Positions 9,369 to 17,566 of a DNA stretch of 64,000 bases are shown here, piece after piece (the first letter of the stretch is position 1; each line of letters begins with the position of its first letter). Under the pieces are notes generated by a model that was not told where the DNA came from, did no database searches, and saw only the letters and a program-made list of their open reading frames with translations. The translations under genes and the position numbers were made by a program. Origin of the DNA: Cyclobacterium xiamenense (lineage in GTDB: Bacteria > Bacteroidota > Bacteroidia > Cytophagales > Cyclobacteriaceae); NCBI RefSeq assembly GCF_009467825.1, contig NZ_WIOK01000006.1, positions 124,001 through 188,000 of the forward strand. The letters run 5' to 3'.

Positions 9369-10137
9369 CATCGCCTACTGGAAATCCGGTAAAGGAAAGC
9401 CGCTGGTATTGCTCCCAGGATTTGGCGAAACCAAAGAAATGTGGGCCGATTTTGCCAGGCCGCTGTCTGACCGCTATGAAGTCTGGTGTCCGGACCTACC
9501 CGGCTTTGGAGAAAGTAAGGCAGCGGAAGCCGGTTTTTCCCTCCGGACCGTAGCCCAATTCCTGGGGCAATGGTTACAGCAGCAGGGCATCCCAAACGCT
9601 TGCCTACTAGGCCATTCGCTAGGAGGCTACCTGGTTTTGGAAATGGCTGCATTGCCAAACCTATCTTTATCGGCCATTGGCTTGTTTCATTCCACGGCCT
9701 TTGCCGACACCCCTACGAAAAAAGAAAGTCGAGACCAGACGGTTGCCTTTCTGGAAAAGCACGGGGTAGGCCCTTTTATTCGTTCCTTTGTGCCTCCCTT
9801 GTTTGCGGCAGAAAACCGAGAAGCCTGTCGGCAAGCCATCGAAAACCTGGTTGCCAGGGGGCTGCTGCATCCGAAAGAAAGCCTTATTGGCTACACCCGG
9901 GCCATGCGAGACCGAAACGAACACCTGGATACCTTAAGGAAATTTTCCGGTCCGAAACTAATGATCTGCGGAGACAAAGACCCGGCGGTACCCCTGGATG
10001 CCGGCCTGAAACACCAGCAGGCGATTACGGATTTCAATATCCTGCAAAATTGCGGTCACATGGGCATGTTTGAAAAACAAGCCGAAACCCAGGACATCCT
10101 CCTGCGTTTTCTGAATGCGCTTTCCCTCAATAGGTAG
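9361..10137 (+). CDS. Alpha/beta-fold hydrolase
   Basis: A 258-residue serine hydrolase without a signal peptide. The nucleophile elbow is GHSLGGYL (Ser86), the acid lies in CGDKDPAVP, and the histidine in NCGHMGMFE near the C-terminus. The opening GKPLVLLPGFGETKEMW gives the oxyanion-hole strand. It is read in an operon with the GH5 gene (8-base overlap) and could de-esterify the sugar products, but that link is inferred from position only. Its 3' end overlaps the convergent SDR gene by 11 bases. Confidence 0.88.
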   Translation: MPDIAYWKSGKGKPLVLLPGFGETKEMWADFARPLSDRYEVWCPDLPGFGESKAAEAGFSLRTVAQFLGQWLQQQGIPNACLLGHSLGGYLVLEMAALPNLSLSAIGLFHSTAFADTPTKKESRDQTVAFLEKHGVGPFIRSFVPPLFAAENREACRQAIENLVARGLLHPKESLIGYTRAMRDRNEHLDTLRKFSGPKLMICGDKDPAVPLDAGLKHQQAITDFNILQNCGHMGMFEKQAETQDILLRFLNALSLNR

Positions 10138-10888
10138 CCCTACCCCCAGATAGATCGTAGATAAAACCCGTGGTAAAACTGGCCTCCGCTGAGCAAATCC
10201 AACAGGCAATCGAAGCAGCCTCTTCTACGGTTCCCAGACGCTGCATGGGAATTTTGGAGGCCATGTATTCCAATTGAGCCGGGGCGGTATCGGCATTCAT
10301 CGGTGTCCGAATCACAGCAGGTGCCAATCCGTTTATGGTGATTCCCGTAGTGGCGTATTCCTTACCCAGGCCTTTCACCAACCCGATAACCCCAGCCTTG
10401 GTAGCCGAGTAGCCGACCATGTTCGGGTTTCCTTCTTTTCCGGCAATGGAAGCAATCAGAAGAATCCGACCCGTTCCGGAGGGTTCCATCCATTTCAGCG
10501 CATACTTACTCGTCAAGAAAGCGCCCCGCAAGTTTACCCGGTAGATTTCATCGAAGGCTTCGGTCGGGTAATTGGTAATTTTTGTCTGCGTGGGACCAAC
10601 AATCCCGGCAGAATTCACCAAAATATCGAGCCGTCCATAGGCGTCCATGGTTTCCTGAAAGGCCTTTTCTACCTCCTCCTCCTCGGAAATATTGACGACA
10701 CTGGTTGTAACCGTGATGCCTTTTGCCTGCCATTCGGCTTCCAGGGTCTTTAGTTGCGCTTCTTTGAGATCCCATAGGGCCAGGCTGGCCCCTTCGGCAG
10801 CCATGCGCTGCGCAATGGCCTTGCCAATGCCATCCGCCGCACCGGTAATCACGGCTACCTGATCGGCGTATCGTTTTTTACTGTCCAT
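10127..10888 (-). CDS. SDR-family oxidoreductase
   Basis: A classical short-chain dehydrogenase of 253 residues, cytoplasmic. The NAD(P)-binding motif is VITGAADGIGKAIA (residues 14-27), followed by the NSAGIVGP structural motif, the catalytic Ser in IASIAGKEG and the YSATKAG active-site Tyr/Lys. The C-terminus has the usual IYDLSGGRATY. An Asp after the second beta strand (ALWDL) favours NAD+ over NADP+. The sequence resembles 3-oxoacyl-ACP reductase or sugar/polyol dehydrogenases; the substrate is undetermined. It is convergent with the hydrolase and divergent from the sigma factor gene. Confidence 0.9.
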   Translation of the reverse strand: MDSKKRYADQVAVITGAADGIGKAIAQRMAAEGASLALWDLKEAQLKTLEAEWQAKGITVTTSVVNISEEEEVEKAFQETMDAYGRLDILVNSAGIVGPTQTKITNYPTEAFDEIYRVNLRGAFLTSKYALKWMEPSGTGRILLIASIAGKEGNPNMVGYSATKAGVIGLVKGLGKEYATTGITINGLAPAVIRTPMNADTAPAQLEYMASKIPMQRLGTVEEAASIACWICSAEASFTTGFIYDLSGGRATY

Positions 10889-11157
10889 CCACGTTATTTT
10901 ACGGTTATCGTGAGGCTAAAATAAGAAAGTACTGCCAAATGTTCGGAACCTAGGCATTTTTTTTATCGATTTTTCATATATCCTGATTATTGAGCTATAG
11001 ATCTGATTTTTACCGCATTTCCTACACGTTTTTGTTTAGGTAAACTCCTGTTTGTTCGGCAAAAAAGTAGAATTAAAAGGTGAAAAAACTTGATAAGTGG
11101 AAATTTTTATTTTTCTTTAAGAACGTATCAATCAATCAATTCACCCCAGGTGTGTCC

Positions 11158-11742
11158 ATGAAAAACCAATCCAAACAGGCATCCAGGCAGGCCACCGTTA
11201 GTGAGTGGGTAGCAGCCCACGGCGACTATCTATTCAGTTGGGCCTATCATAAAACCGGTAACCGGGAAGTAGCGGAAGACCTGGTGCAAGAGGTATTTCT
11301 AGCCGCTGTAAAAAACTTTGAGGGGTTTCAGGAAAAAAGCAGTCCCAAAACCTGGCTTCTCAAAATCCTAAATCATAAAATCATCGATCACTACCGGAAG
11401 GCTGCCAAAAAAACCATACACCTCGACGACCAGGCCTTGCAATTTACCGACAGCTTTTTCAACGCCAATGGCAACTGGAAAGCCAATGGACTGGAGGAAG
11501 CCTGGTCCAATGAAACCCATTTATTGGATGACCCGGCGTTTAACGACGTGATGAATGTATGCATGGAGGACCTGCCTCCCAGGTGGCGGCTCGCCGTCAT
11601 CTCCAAGTATATTTTTGACAAAGAAACCCTGGAAATATGTCAGGAATTGGAAATCAGTAAGTCTAATTATTGGCAGGTGTTACACAGGGCCAAACTCCTC
11701 CTGAAAAAATGCCTGGAGGTCAACTGGTTTGGCGCAAATTGA
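11158..11742 (+). CDS. ECF-type sigma-70 family RNA polymerase sigma factor
   Basis: A 194-residue alternative sigma factor. The frame extends upstream to 11080, but the ATG at 11158 (MKNQSKQ...) places region 2 at the normal distance, so it is preferred. Region 2 shows GNREVAEDLVQEVFLAAVKNF and KTWLLKILNHKIIDHYRK. Region 4 ends in LEICQELEISKSNYWQVLHRAKLLLKKCL, the helix-turn-helix that reads the -35 element. A CxxC/H-type anti-sigma gene follows 10 bases later. The shared promoter motif at 12028-12058 and 17567-17597 is the likely target, and nearby genes would then be its regulon. No copy of that motif was found upstream of the sigma gene itself. Confidence 0.93.
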   Translation: MKNQSKQASRQATVSEWVAAHGDYLFSWAYHKTGNREVAEDLVQEVFLAAVKNFEGFQEKSSPKTWLLKILNHKIIDHYRKAAKKTIHLDDQALQFTDSFFNANGNWKANGLEEAWSNETHLLDDPAFNDVMNVCMEDLPPRWRLAVISKYIFDKETLEICQELEISKSNYWQVLHRAKLLLKKCLEVNWFGAN

Positions 11743-11752
11743 TCACAAGACT

Positions 11753-12025
11753 ATGAGTCTAGAAAAAATCATGACTTTCATGCTTCTTTCCTGCAAAGAA
11801 GCGACCGCATTGATTGAAAAAAAGGCGGTTTTCCCGCTTACATTCAAAGAAAAATGCCGGCTCTACGTGCATGTAAAGATGTGCGTGGTCTGCAACCTGT
11901 ACCGACACCAAAGCCAGACCATTGAAAAGGCCCTTTCCAAGTGGATCAACTTCGAAGGAGCTCCTGAAGAACGTTTGCCCGCAGAAAAAAAAGCACAAAT
12001 TTTAGAAAAAATAAAAGAAGATTAA
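11753..12025 (+). CDS. Small zinc-finger anti-sigma factor
   Basis: A 90-residue protein from ATG 11753; a TTG at 11729 is in frame but would overlap the sigma gene. It has H40-x3-C44-x2-C47 (HVKMCVVC), the core of ZAS-type anti-sigma domains, plus an upstream Cys14 that can complete a metal site. It lacks a transmembrane segment, so it should be a soluble anti-sigma factor acting on the sigma factor encoded 10 bases upstream. A thiol/zinc switch sensing oxidants is plausible (inference from family members such as RsrA). The candidate ECF promoter begins 3 bases after its stop codon. Confidence 0.75.
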   Translation: MSLEKIMTFMLLSCKEATALIEKKAVFPLTFKEKCRLYVHVKMCVVCNLYRHQSQTIEKALSKWINFEGAPEERLPAEKKAQILEKIKED

Positions 12026-12027
12026 TT

Positions 12028-12058
12028 TTTTTGTCAGGAAACCCCTTCCATTCCGACT
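12028..12058 (+). promoter_or_regulatory. Candidate ECF-sigma promoter, copy 1
   Basis: TTTTTGTCAGGA (12028-12039), 14 bases, then CGACT (12054-12058). The same 12-mer, spacing and 5-mer recur at 17567-17597. It sits between the anti-sigma gene and the flavin-reductase operon, with a predicted leader of about 105-120 bases. Assignment to the sigma factor at 11158 is inference from location. Confidence 0.65.
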
Positions 12059-12169
12059 ACTCTGTCAGTAAAATCAGGTAACAAATTTTTATCCTGGCTG
12101 ATGGAAGTTTTACAGGCATACGGGCATACCACCTGGCAGGTAACTCCCCTTCAGTTTTAGGATGAGCAG

Positions 12170-12928
12170 ATGAAGCGATCCACCATGAAACTGAGTACCT
12201 ACCAGCAAAAACTAAATCAGGAAAGCCCCTACGATTTTTCAGGGTTGAGAGCCGTATTCCTCAACTGTACCTTGAAACGCGCTCCCGAGCGCTCCCATAC
12301 TGAGGGTCTTATAGCAATGAGCCAATCCATTATGGATGCAAACGGAGTTGCCACGGAGCTTATCCGCCCGGTGGACCATCGGATCGCCTTTGGCGTCTAT
12401 CCCGACATGACCACCAAAGGCTGGGAGGAAGACGACTGGCCTCCCATACAGGAAAAAATCATGGAAGCAGATATCCTCGTGCTGGGTACGCCCATTTGGC
12501 TGGGTGAAAAATCATCCATTGCCACGCTGGCAATCGAACGCCTGTATGGATTCTCTGGAGAACTAAATGAGGAGGGGCAATACGCCTATTACGGCAAGGT
12601 AGGCGGATGTTTGGTAACGGGAAACGAGGATGGGGTGAAACACTGCGCCATGTCGGTATTGTACGCCTTGCAACACTTGGGATATTCCATTCCCCCACAA
12701 GCAGATGCCGGCTGGATCGGTGAGGCAGGTCCCGGGCCCTCCTACCTCGATACCGGATCCGGCGGTCCTGAAAACGACTTTACCAACCGCAATACCACGT
12801 TTATGACCTGGAACCTCATGCACCAGGCACGGCTACTCAAAACCACCGGCATCCCTGCATACGGAAATCAACGAACCGCCTGGGACGATCGAAAAAACAC
12901 CGATCATCCCAACCCTGAATACAGATAA
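12170..12928 (+). CDS. Flavodoxin-like NAD(P)H-dependent oxidoreductase
   Basis: A 252-residue cytoplasmic flavoprotein of the NADPH-dependent FMN reductase type. The beta-1 strand and phosphate loop read AVFLNCTLKRAPERSHTEGL (near 28-47), and the isoalloxazine-side loop is DILVLGTPIWLGEKSS. A second ATG at 12185 is equally plausible as start. It would reduce quinones or other electrophiles with NAD(P)H, but the substrate is unknown. It is the first gene after the candidate ECF promoter, and the following genes are close together, so it probably opens the operon. Confidence 0.82.
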   Translation: MKRSTMKLSTYQQKLNQESPYDFSGLRAVFLNCTLKRAPERSHTEGLIAMSQSIMDANGVATELIRPVDHRIAFGVYPDMTTKGWEEDDWPPIQEKIMEADILVLGTPIWLGEKSSIATLAIERLYGFSGELNEEGQYAYYGKVGGCLVTGNEDGVKHCAMSVLYALQHLGYSIPPQADAGWIGEAGPGPSYLDTGSGGPENDFTNRNTTFMTWNLMHQARLLKTTGIPAYGNQRTAWDDRKNTDHPNPEYR

Positions 12929-12945
12929 ACCAAACCAGTAAAACC

Positions 12946-13107
12946 ATGAAAAAATTAGTCGCTATCCTATTGTCCCTGCTTGCTATCGTCTTGATCGTAA
13001 TGGGTATTGGGAATTTTATGATTCCACCCGCATTGACAGGAATAGGCTTTCTAGCTCTAGCATTTGTTTTCTTTAAAGAAGGGCAGCACAAGAATTTTGA
13101 TAAATAA
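12946..13107 (+). CDS. 53-residue membrane protein
   Basis: A short gene (ATG 12946, stop TAA 13105-13107) of 53 codons that fits exactly between its neighbours: 17 bases after the flavin reductase and 3 bases before the peroxiredoxin-like gene. The product is MKKLVAILLSLLAIVLIVMG followed by IGNFMIPPALTGIGFLALAF, then a short charged tail KEGQHKNFDK. That gives two hydrophobic helices with a positive N-terminus. No family is recognised. The spacing and composition support a real gene. Confidence 0.6.
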   Translation: MKKLVAILLSLLAIVLIVMGIGNFMIPPALTGIGFLALAFVFFKEGQHKNFDK

Positions 13108-13110
13108 CCC

Positions 13111-13725
13111 ATGCACATCTTTCGACTTCTATTGATACTATGTTCAGTTCTTACCGGCTATCCTGCGCTACGCGCGCAGGGAACTATCAATTCCATCGAA
13201 GCGGCAACAGGGTTGCCACTGGGCGCCACCGTTGAGAATTTCGCCGCCTATGATCAGGATGGAAACGCGTTTGACCTGTTCGAGGCACTGGTCGATGGTC
13301 CGGTGGTGCTGTTTTTCTACCGGGGCAATTGGTGCCCGGTTTGCAACCGGCATTTGAGCGAACTGGAGGCCGAACTGGAGTTGATTTACCAGGAAGGCGC
13401 CCGGGTAATCGCCGTGTCACCGGAAAAGCCCGAGCTAATGGAGAAAACCATCAAAAAGACCGGGGCCAGTTTTACCCTGCTGCACGACGAAGGAAATCAA
13501 ATTGCCGAAAAGTTTGCTGTGGCGTATTTGCCAGAAAAGCCGGTGAAGACAAAAACCGGACGCTTCTCCGGAAATAAAACGATCGCCGATGAAACCGCAC
13601 GTTTGCCCATCCCAGCCACGTACATCATCGAAGCTCCGGGAAAAATAACCTGGAGGCACGTGGATCCAAATTATAAAAACCGTGCCTCGGCCGGGGATAT
13701 CGCCGAAGCACTTCAACTACGCTAA
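13111..13725 (+). CDS. Secreted peroxiredoxin-like (AhpC/TSA) protein
   Basis: A 204-residue thioredoxin-fold protein with an N-terminal signal peptide (MHIFRLLLILCSVLTG...RAQ), so it acts in the periplasm. The active-site region is FFYRGNWCPVCNRHLSEL, with Cys near 75 and 78 (CPVC). That arrangement fits the peroxiredoxin-like family (AhpC-TSA_2/redoxin) better than TlpA. VIAVSPEKPELM and the late cis-Pro loop LPIPATYII are also typical. It would reduce peroxides or disulfides in the envelope. It lies inside the putative ECF operon, which supports an oxidative-stress role. Confidence 0.85.
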   Translation: MHIFRLLLILCSVLTGYPALRAQGTINSIEAATGLPLGATVENFAAYDQDGNAFDLFEALVDGPVVLFFYRGNWCPVCNRHLSELEAELELIYQEGARVIAVSPEKPELMEKTIKKTGASFTLLHDEGNQIAEKFAVAYLPEKPVKTKTGRFSGNKTIADETARLPIPATYIIEAPGKITWRHVDPNYKNRASAGDIAEALQLR

Positions 13726-13745
13726 CCAATAATCAACAATCAACC

Positions 13746-14456
13746 ATGAAAAATCTATTGAAATTCTACTTGTTCCTCACTGCGTTCTTCCTCGCAGTCA
13801 CATGCGTGCAGGCTCAAACGACTTCCCTGCCAAAAAAAGAATCCAACATTGACCTGGCCTTGGGCATGGGCGAAAATAGCAGCTTCTCCTACGCACTGTC
13901 CTGGAACACCAGCTACGGGATGTTTTCCACCAATAAATTTCGGCTGGGATACGGCCTGCGGTTTTCCGGATTTACGGGAAGTGACCTGAACTACATCACG
14001 GCCCCCGCGGACCTTACCGGCGACGATACCACGATCGATACCCTGCTGGTGAACAGTCCCCACACCATGGGCTTGAGTGCCCTGATAAATTTGCAGTACC
14101 AGTTCAGTTCCAAATTCAAACTGGGATTCAACATAGATGTAATCGGATTGGGATTTGGGTCCAGCAATGATGCCACCTTTATTTCCTCCGAAAATACCGG
14201 CCAGTATCCCCAAACGCTGGAATCCTCCCCGTCCTCCTTTAACTTACTCTTGGTCGGCGACAACGATCTTGGGCAGCTCAAGTCGGAATTTTACATTGCC
14301 TATGCGCTCTCCGAAAAAACCTGGCTCAGGGGAGGGATGGACATGACCTTTTCGGAATACACCACCGCTCAGGAGCTCACCAATGCAAACGATCGCTTTC
14401 GAGCAAAACCGGTACTGGTGTTCCTGGCTATCTCCTACAATCCATTCACAAAATAA
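13746..14456 (+). CDS. Outer-membrane beta-barrel protein, function unknown
   Basis: 236 residues with a signal peptide (MKNLLKFYLFLTAFFLAVTC...AQ). The rest alternates polar and aromatic or glycine residues: FRLGYGLRFSGF, LGFNIDVIGLGFG, and a C-terminal VLVFLAISYNPFTK. That pattern suits a small outer-membrane barrel of 8-10 strands. No specific family is recognised. It is 20 bases after the peroxiredoxin-like gene and 18 bases before yceI, so it is co-transcribed. Confidence 0.7.
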   Translation: MKNLLKFYLFLTAFFLAVTCVQAQTTSLPKKESNIDLALGMGENSSFSYALSWNTSYGMFSTNKFRLGYGLRFSGFTGSDLNYITAPADLTGDDTTIDTLLVNSPHTMGLSALINLQYQFSSKFKLGFNIDVIGLGFGSSNDATFISSENTGQYPQTLESSPSSFNLLLVGDNDLGQLKSEFYIAYALSEKTWLRGGMDMTFSEYTTAQELTNANDRFRAKPVLVFLAISYNPFTK

Positions 14457-14474
14457 ACCGAAACGGTAAGTACC

Positions 14475-15014
14475 ATGAAAATCACACTACTTGTATTGCT
14501 TTGGTTCTGGATAGCAACGCCGGAACCCCGGGAAACCCATGCCACATGGGAAGGAACGCAGGAAGAATCGTTCATCAAATTTACCATTCGAAACCTGGGA
14601 CTAACCGTAGAAGGCCAGTTTGACTCCTTCACCACCACGGTGGATTACAACAAGGCTCAACCGGCAAGCAGCAGATTCTCGGCAACCATTCAGGCAAATT
14701 CCATCAATACGGGTATCAATAAACGAGACGATCACCTGCGCCAGGAAGCGTATTTTCATGTGGAAAAATACCCGACCATTACCTTTCAGTCTACCAGCGT
14801 AAGCTCCCCCGATCCCAGCCGCCTGACGGTAAAAGGCGATTTGACCATCAAGGGAAAAACCCTTCCCGTCGAATTGGCCGTAGCAATGAAGGAAGTTGGC
14901 GGAAAAACCCAATTCTCCATTTCAGGAGAACTTGACCGGAGGGACTTTGGTGTGGGAGGTAGCAGTTGGGTCATGTCCGACGATGTGTACCTGGACCTTT
15001 ACGTCGAAAACTAA
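14475..15014 (+). CDS. YceI-family periplasmic lipid-binding protein
   Basis: A 179-residue lipocalin-like protein with an N-terminal export signal. The YceI hallmarks are FTIRNLGLTVEGQFDSF near the start, SINTGINKRDDHLRQEAYFHVEKYPTI in the middle (the -R-D-x-H-L-R- signature) and VKGDLTIKGKTLPVELAVAM. YceI proteins bind isoprenoid quinones or long alkyl chains. Next to it lies a type III PKS remnant, whose intact ancestor could have made a long-chain pyrone or phenolic lipid; a carrier role is inference. It is in the ECF-driven group. Confidence 0.92.
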   Translation: MKITLLVLLWFWIATPEPRETHATWEGTQEESFIKFTIRNLGLTVEGQFDSFTTTVDYNKAQPASSRFSATIQANSINTGINKRDDHLRQEAYFHVEKYPTITFQSTSVSSPDPSRLTVKGDLTIKGKTLPVELAVAMKEVGGKTQFSISGELDRRDFGVGGSSWVMSDDVYLDLYVEN

Positions 15015-15023
15015 CCATAATTG

Positions 15024-15402
15024 ATGGCAAAAATTCTTTCCATAGTCTCCGTTCCCGGAACGCATTCGGTATCCATCGACCGGATGGCCGGTATCTACGA
15101 AGTAAGGCATGCGGATAAAAAAGGATCACAAAAATGAATGGATTCATACGGGAGGAAAAAATATGTTAACCGCGTTTGAAAAAGCCCCGGCCCTTTCCAC
15201 TGATCAACTGCGACACAGTCACGAAACCCTGGCCCAATACGGCAACATGTCCTTTGTCACCATCCAATTTGTTTTGGAACGAATGCTCCGCTACGCGAAT
15301 ACCGACGGAGCAGCAGTTTCCAAGTCCATTTACGCCGCTGCTTTTGGCCCGGGAGTAAGCCTGGAAAGCGCCTTAATCCGGCTACACGATCCAAAAAAAT
15401 GA
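15024..15402 (+). pseudogene. Type III polyketide synthase remnant (both ends only)
   Basis: An ORF of 37 codons (15024-15137) begins MAKILSIVSVPGTHSVSIDR, which aligns loosely with the N-terminus of type III PKSs. An overlapping frame (about 15136-15402) encodes a clear PKS C-terminus: WIHTGGKNML, YGNMSFVTIQFVLE and AFGPGVSLESALI. These correspond to AIHPGGKQIL, FGNMSSVTILYVLA and GFGPGLTLETLLL of the intact enzyme at 54910-55989. The catalytic His and Asn segments survive, but about 240 middle residues, including the Cys, are gone, and the two pieces are out of frame. An internal deletion of an old operon member is the simplest reading. The N-terminal match is weak; the C-terminal match is strong. 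Confidence 0.75.
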
Positions 15403-15411
15403 CACCAAAGC

Positions 15412-16512
15412 TTGCCACCACACGGTAACATAGCGAAACGGGTTTGCCTGGCCATCTGCCTCCTGCTACTGGCAAGTGGCTTACACCCGGCTTTGGCTCA
15501 GGAAGCCGAAGAAGACAGCACCCTTTTCAAAGCGCTACCCCTGGCCTATTACACGCCAGAAACCCGCATTGCTTTTGAAGCCTTTGCCTTCTACAGCTAT
15601 TATTCAAAAGGGAGTCATAGAAAATCCAATATCCGGCTCTTTGCCACCTATACCCAAAATCGGCAATACCTCCTCACCGTTCCCTGGCAGGTATACACGG
15701 CCGATGACCGGTTCTTTTTAAACGGTAGCCTGGACTACCGAAAATTTCCCGAATACTATTACGGGTTGGGAAACGATACAGCGGAAGCCCAGCGAGCGCT
15801 GTACGAATTTTCAGCCTTCACGCTGAGCAGTAAGAGCTACAGTAAACTCGAAAACGACACCTACCTCGGGATAGCACTGCAGGCACAATGGCTGTTGCCG
15901 GAAATTCCTGAAAACGAACCCCTTTTTGATGACATCATCCCCGAAACGGGAGAAATGGGTTATTCGTACCTGAGCCTGGGGCCTTCCTTTATGTGGGATC
16001 GCCGGGATCATATCCTTGCCCCATCGACTGGAAGTTATTTGGAATTTACACCCGTATTTGGCCTGGGTAAAGCCAATGAAAACCCGGTCTATTTTGGACT
16101 GGCTTCCCTGGATATCCGGGATTATTGGAAATTGGGAGAACGATCGACCTGGGCCAACCAATTTGTCGCGCAATTCTCCCTGGGGGCAGTTCCCTACCGG
16201 GTCCTGCCTACCCTGGGTGGTCCTTTGCTACATCGAGGCTATTACCAGGGCCGATTTCGGGACAAGCACCTGATGATCCTACAGTCCGAATTTCGGCAGG
16301 AGGTAATCGGCCGTTTTGGATTCGTCGTCTTTGGGTCGGTGGGAAGGGTGTATCCGGACATACGAACCGACCTGCTCCAGAACGTGCACCCGGCAGTGGG
16401 GGCCGGATTACGTGTACGTGTTAGCAAAAAGGACCGAACCAATGTTCGGTTTGATTACAGCATCACCCCGGATTCTACCGGTTTTTATATTTATTTTGCA
16501 GAATCCTTTTAA
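15412..16512 (+). CDS. Omp85/D15-like outer-membrane barrel protein (BamA/TamA family, no POTRA)
   Basis: About 366 residues with a signal peptide (LAICLLLLASGLHPALAQ). No ATG is in frame near the start; TTG at 15412, 9 bases after the PKS remnant stop, is the likely initiator. The C-terminal two thirds resembles the surface-antigen barrel: MWDRRDHILAPSTGSYLEF, then LGGPLLHRGYYQGRFRDKHL (the RGY-GRFRDK element that occludes Omp85 barrels), and a terminal aromatic FAESF. POTRA domains are absent, as in many Bacteroidetes patatin-less stand-alone barrels. Its role in protein or lipid transfer is unknown. The unusual start may reflect damage from the upstream deletion. Confidence 0.75.
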   Translation: MPPHGNIAKRVCLAICLLLLASGLHPALAQEAEEDSTLFKALPLAYYTPETRIAFEAFAFYSYYSKGSHRKSNIRLFATYTQNRQYLLTVPWQVYTADDRFFLNGSLDYRKFPEYYYGLGNDTAEAQRALYEFSAFTLSSKSYSKLENDTYLGIALQAQWLLPEIPENEPLFDDIIPETGEMGYSYLSLGPSFMWDRRDHILAPSTGSYLEFTPVFGLGKANENPVYFGLASLDIRDYWKLGERSTWANQFVAQFSLGAVPYRVLPTLGGPLLHRGYYQGRFRDKHLMILQSEFRQEVIGRFGFVVFGSVGRVYPDIRTDLLQNVHPAVGAGLRVRVSKKDRTNVRFDYSITPDSTGFYIYFAESF

Positions 16513-16520
16513 AATCAACC

Positions 16521-17552
16521 ATGCGCTGCGCAAACCGCTCCACCTTTGCCACCAAATTACTCCATTGGGAATACTGGCCTACCTGGGTCATTTATTTTCC
16601 GGTGTTTTTTTATTACCTCTTTCTGTCTATCAAAGCCCGGAGTTTCTTTTTCTTTACCGCCACCAATCCGGAAATGGAAATGGGGGGGCTGTACAATTGC
16701 AGCAAATACAAGCAACTCAAATCAATCCCCGACACATTCAAACCCATTACACTCTATGTAGCTGCCAACAGTCCCTGGGCACTGGTACAATCGCGAATCG
16801 CTGAAAAAAAACTGGATTACCCCCTGATTGCCAAACCCGACCGGGGCGAGCGGGGCAGGGGGGTGGCCCTGTTACGGAATGCAAAACAACTGGCGGCATA
16901 CCTGCAGGAATCTCAGGTGGATTTTCTGGTGCAGGAATACATTGAGAGCCCGTTTGAGGCCGGCGTATTTTATTACCGCCTTCCCGAGGAAGCATCGGGA
17001 GCCATTCCTTCCTTGGTCGTAAAGGCCTTTTTGACGGTTACCGGCGATGGCCTGTCATCCGTGGAAGAGCTCATTTTCCGCATTCCACGGGCCCGACTGG
17101 TAGCCAAGGCCTTGCTTAACCGATCGGATATGGATGCATCGGAAATTTTGCCAGCCGGAACCAAAAAGATCCTGGAGCCCATCGGAAATCACAACCGAGG
17201 CACCACCTTTCTGGATGGAAATCGGCTGATTAGCTCGGAATTACTGAATTTTTTTGATGCCTTAAGCTATCGGCTGCCGAATTTTCACTATGGGAGATTT
17301 GATTTGAAAGCTCCGTCCAAAGTCGCATTCACTAACGCCGAAGGGATCAAAATTCTTGAGGTAAACGGAGTTAATGCAGAGCCAGCACATATTTACGATC
17401 CCAATGCCCGGTTTTTTACAGGCGTTCGGACACTTTTGCGCCATTGGCAACTCATTTACACCATTAGTCTGCAGAATAGAAAATTGGGTATCAAACCGGC
17501 TACGCTAAAGCAAGCCTGGAAGCATTTTAAAGTCTGGAAGAATAGGAAATAA
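16521..17552 (+). CDS. ATP-grasp protein with N-terminal hydrophobic segment
   Basis: 343 residues. A single hydrophobic stretch near residues 20-45 (WVIYFPVFFYYLFLSIKAR) is followed by an ATP-grasp core: YPLIAKPDRGERGRGVALL (nucleotide-binding loop with Lys), VDFLVQEYIE (hinge), RFDLKAPS and ILEVNGVNAEP (metal-binding Glu/Asn). This resembles D-Ala-D-Ala ligase and RimK-type carboxylate-amine ligases, but no known substrate pattern is visible. It is 8 bases after the Omp85-like gene and the last gene before the second ECF promoter. Formation of an amide or ester on a membrane-bound carboxylate is a reasonable inference only. Confidence 0.75.
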   Translation: MRCANRSTFATKLLHWEYWPTWVIYFPVFFYYLFLSIKARSFFFFTATNPEMEMGGLYNCSKYKQLKSIPDTFKPITLYVAANSPWALVQSRIAEKKLDYPLIAKPDRGERGRGVALLRNAKQLAAYLQESQVDFLVQEYIESPFEAGVFYYRLPEEASGAIPSLVVKAFLTVTGDGLSSVEELIFRIPRARLVAKALLNRSDMDASEILPAGTKKILEPIGNHNRGTTFLDGNRLISSELLNFFDALSYRLPNFHYGRFDLKAPSKVAFTNAEGIKILEVNGVNAEPAHIYDPNARFFTGVRTLLRHWQLIYTISLQNRKLGIKPATLKQAWKHFKVWKNRK

Positions 17553-17566
17553 ATTTTTTTATTAAA

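Noticed and set aside
11020-11060. TTTTTGTTTAGG-like string upstream of the sigma factor gene as a possible autoregulatory ECF promoter
   Set aside because: It matches the duplicated motif only loosely and lacks the CGACT element at the right distance.
12101-12160. 19-codon ORF between the ECF promoter and the flavin reductase gene (possible leader peptide)
   Set aside because: It is too short to judge, has no recognisable feature and could arise by chance in this leader.
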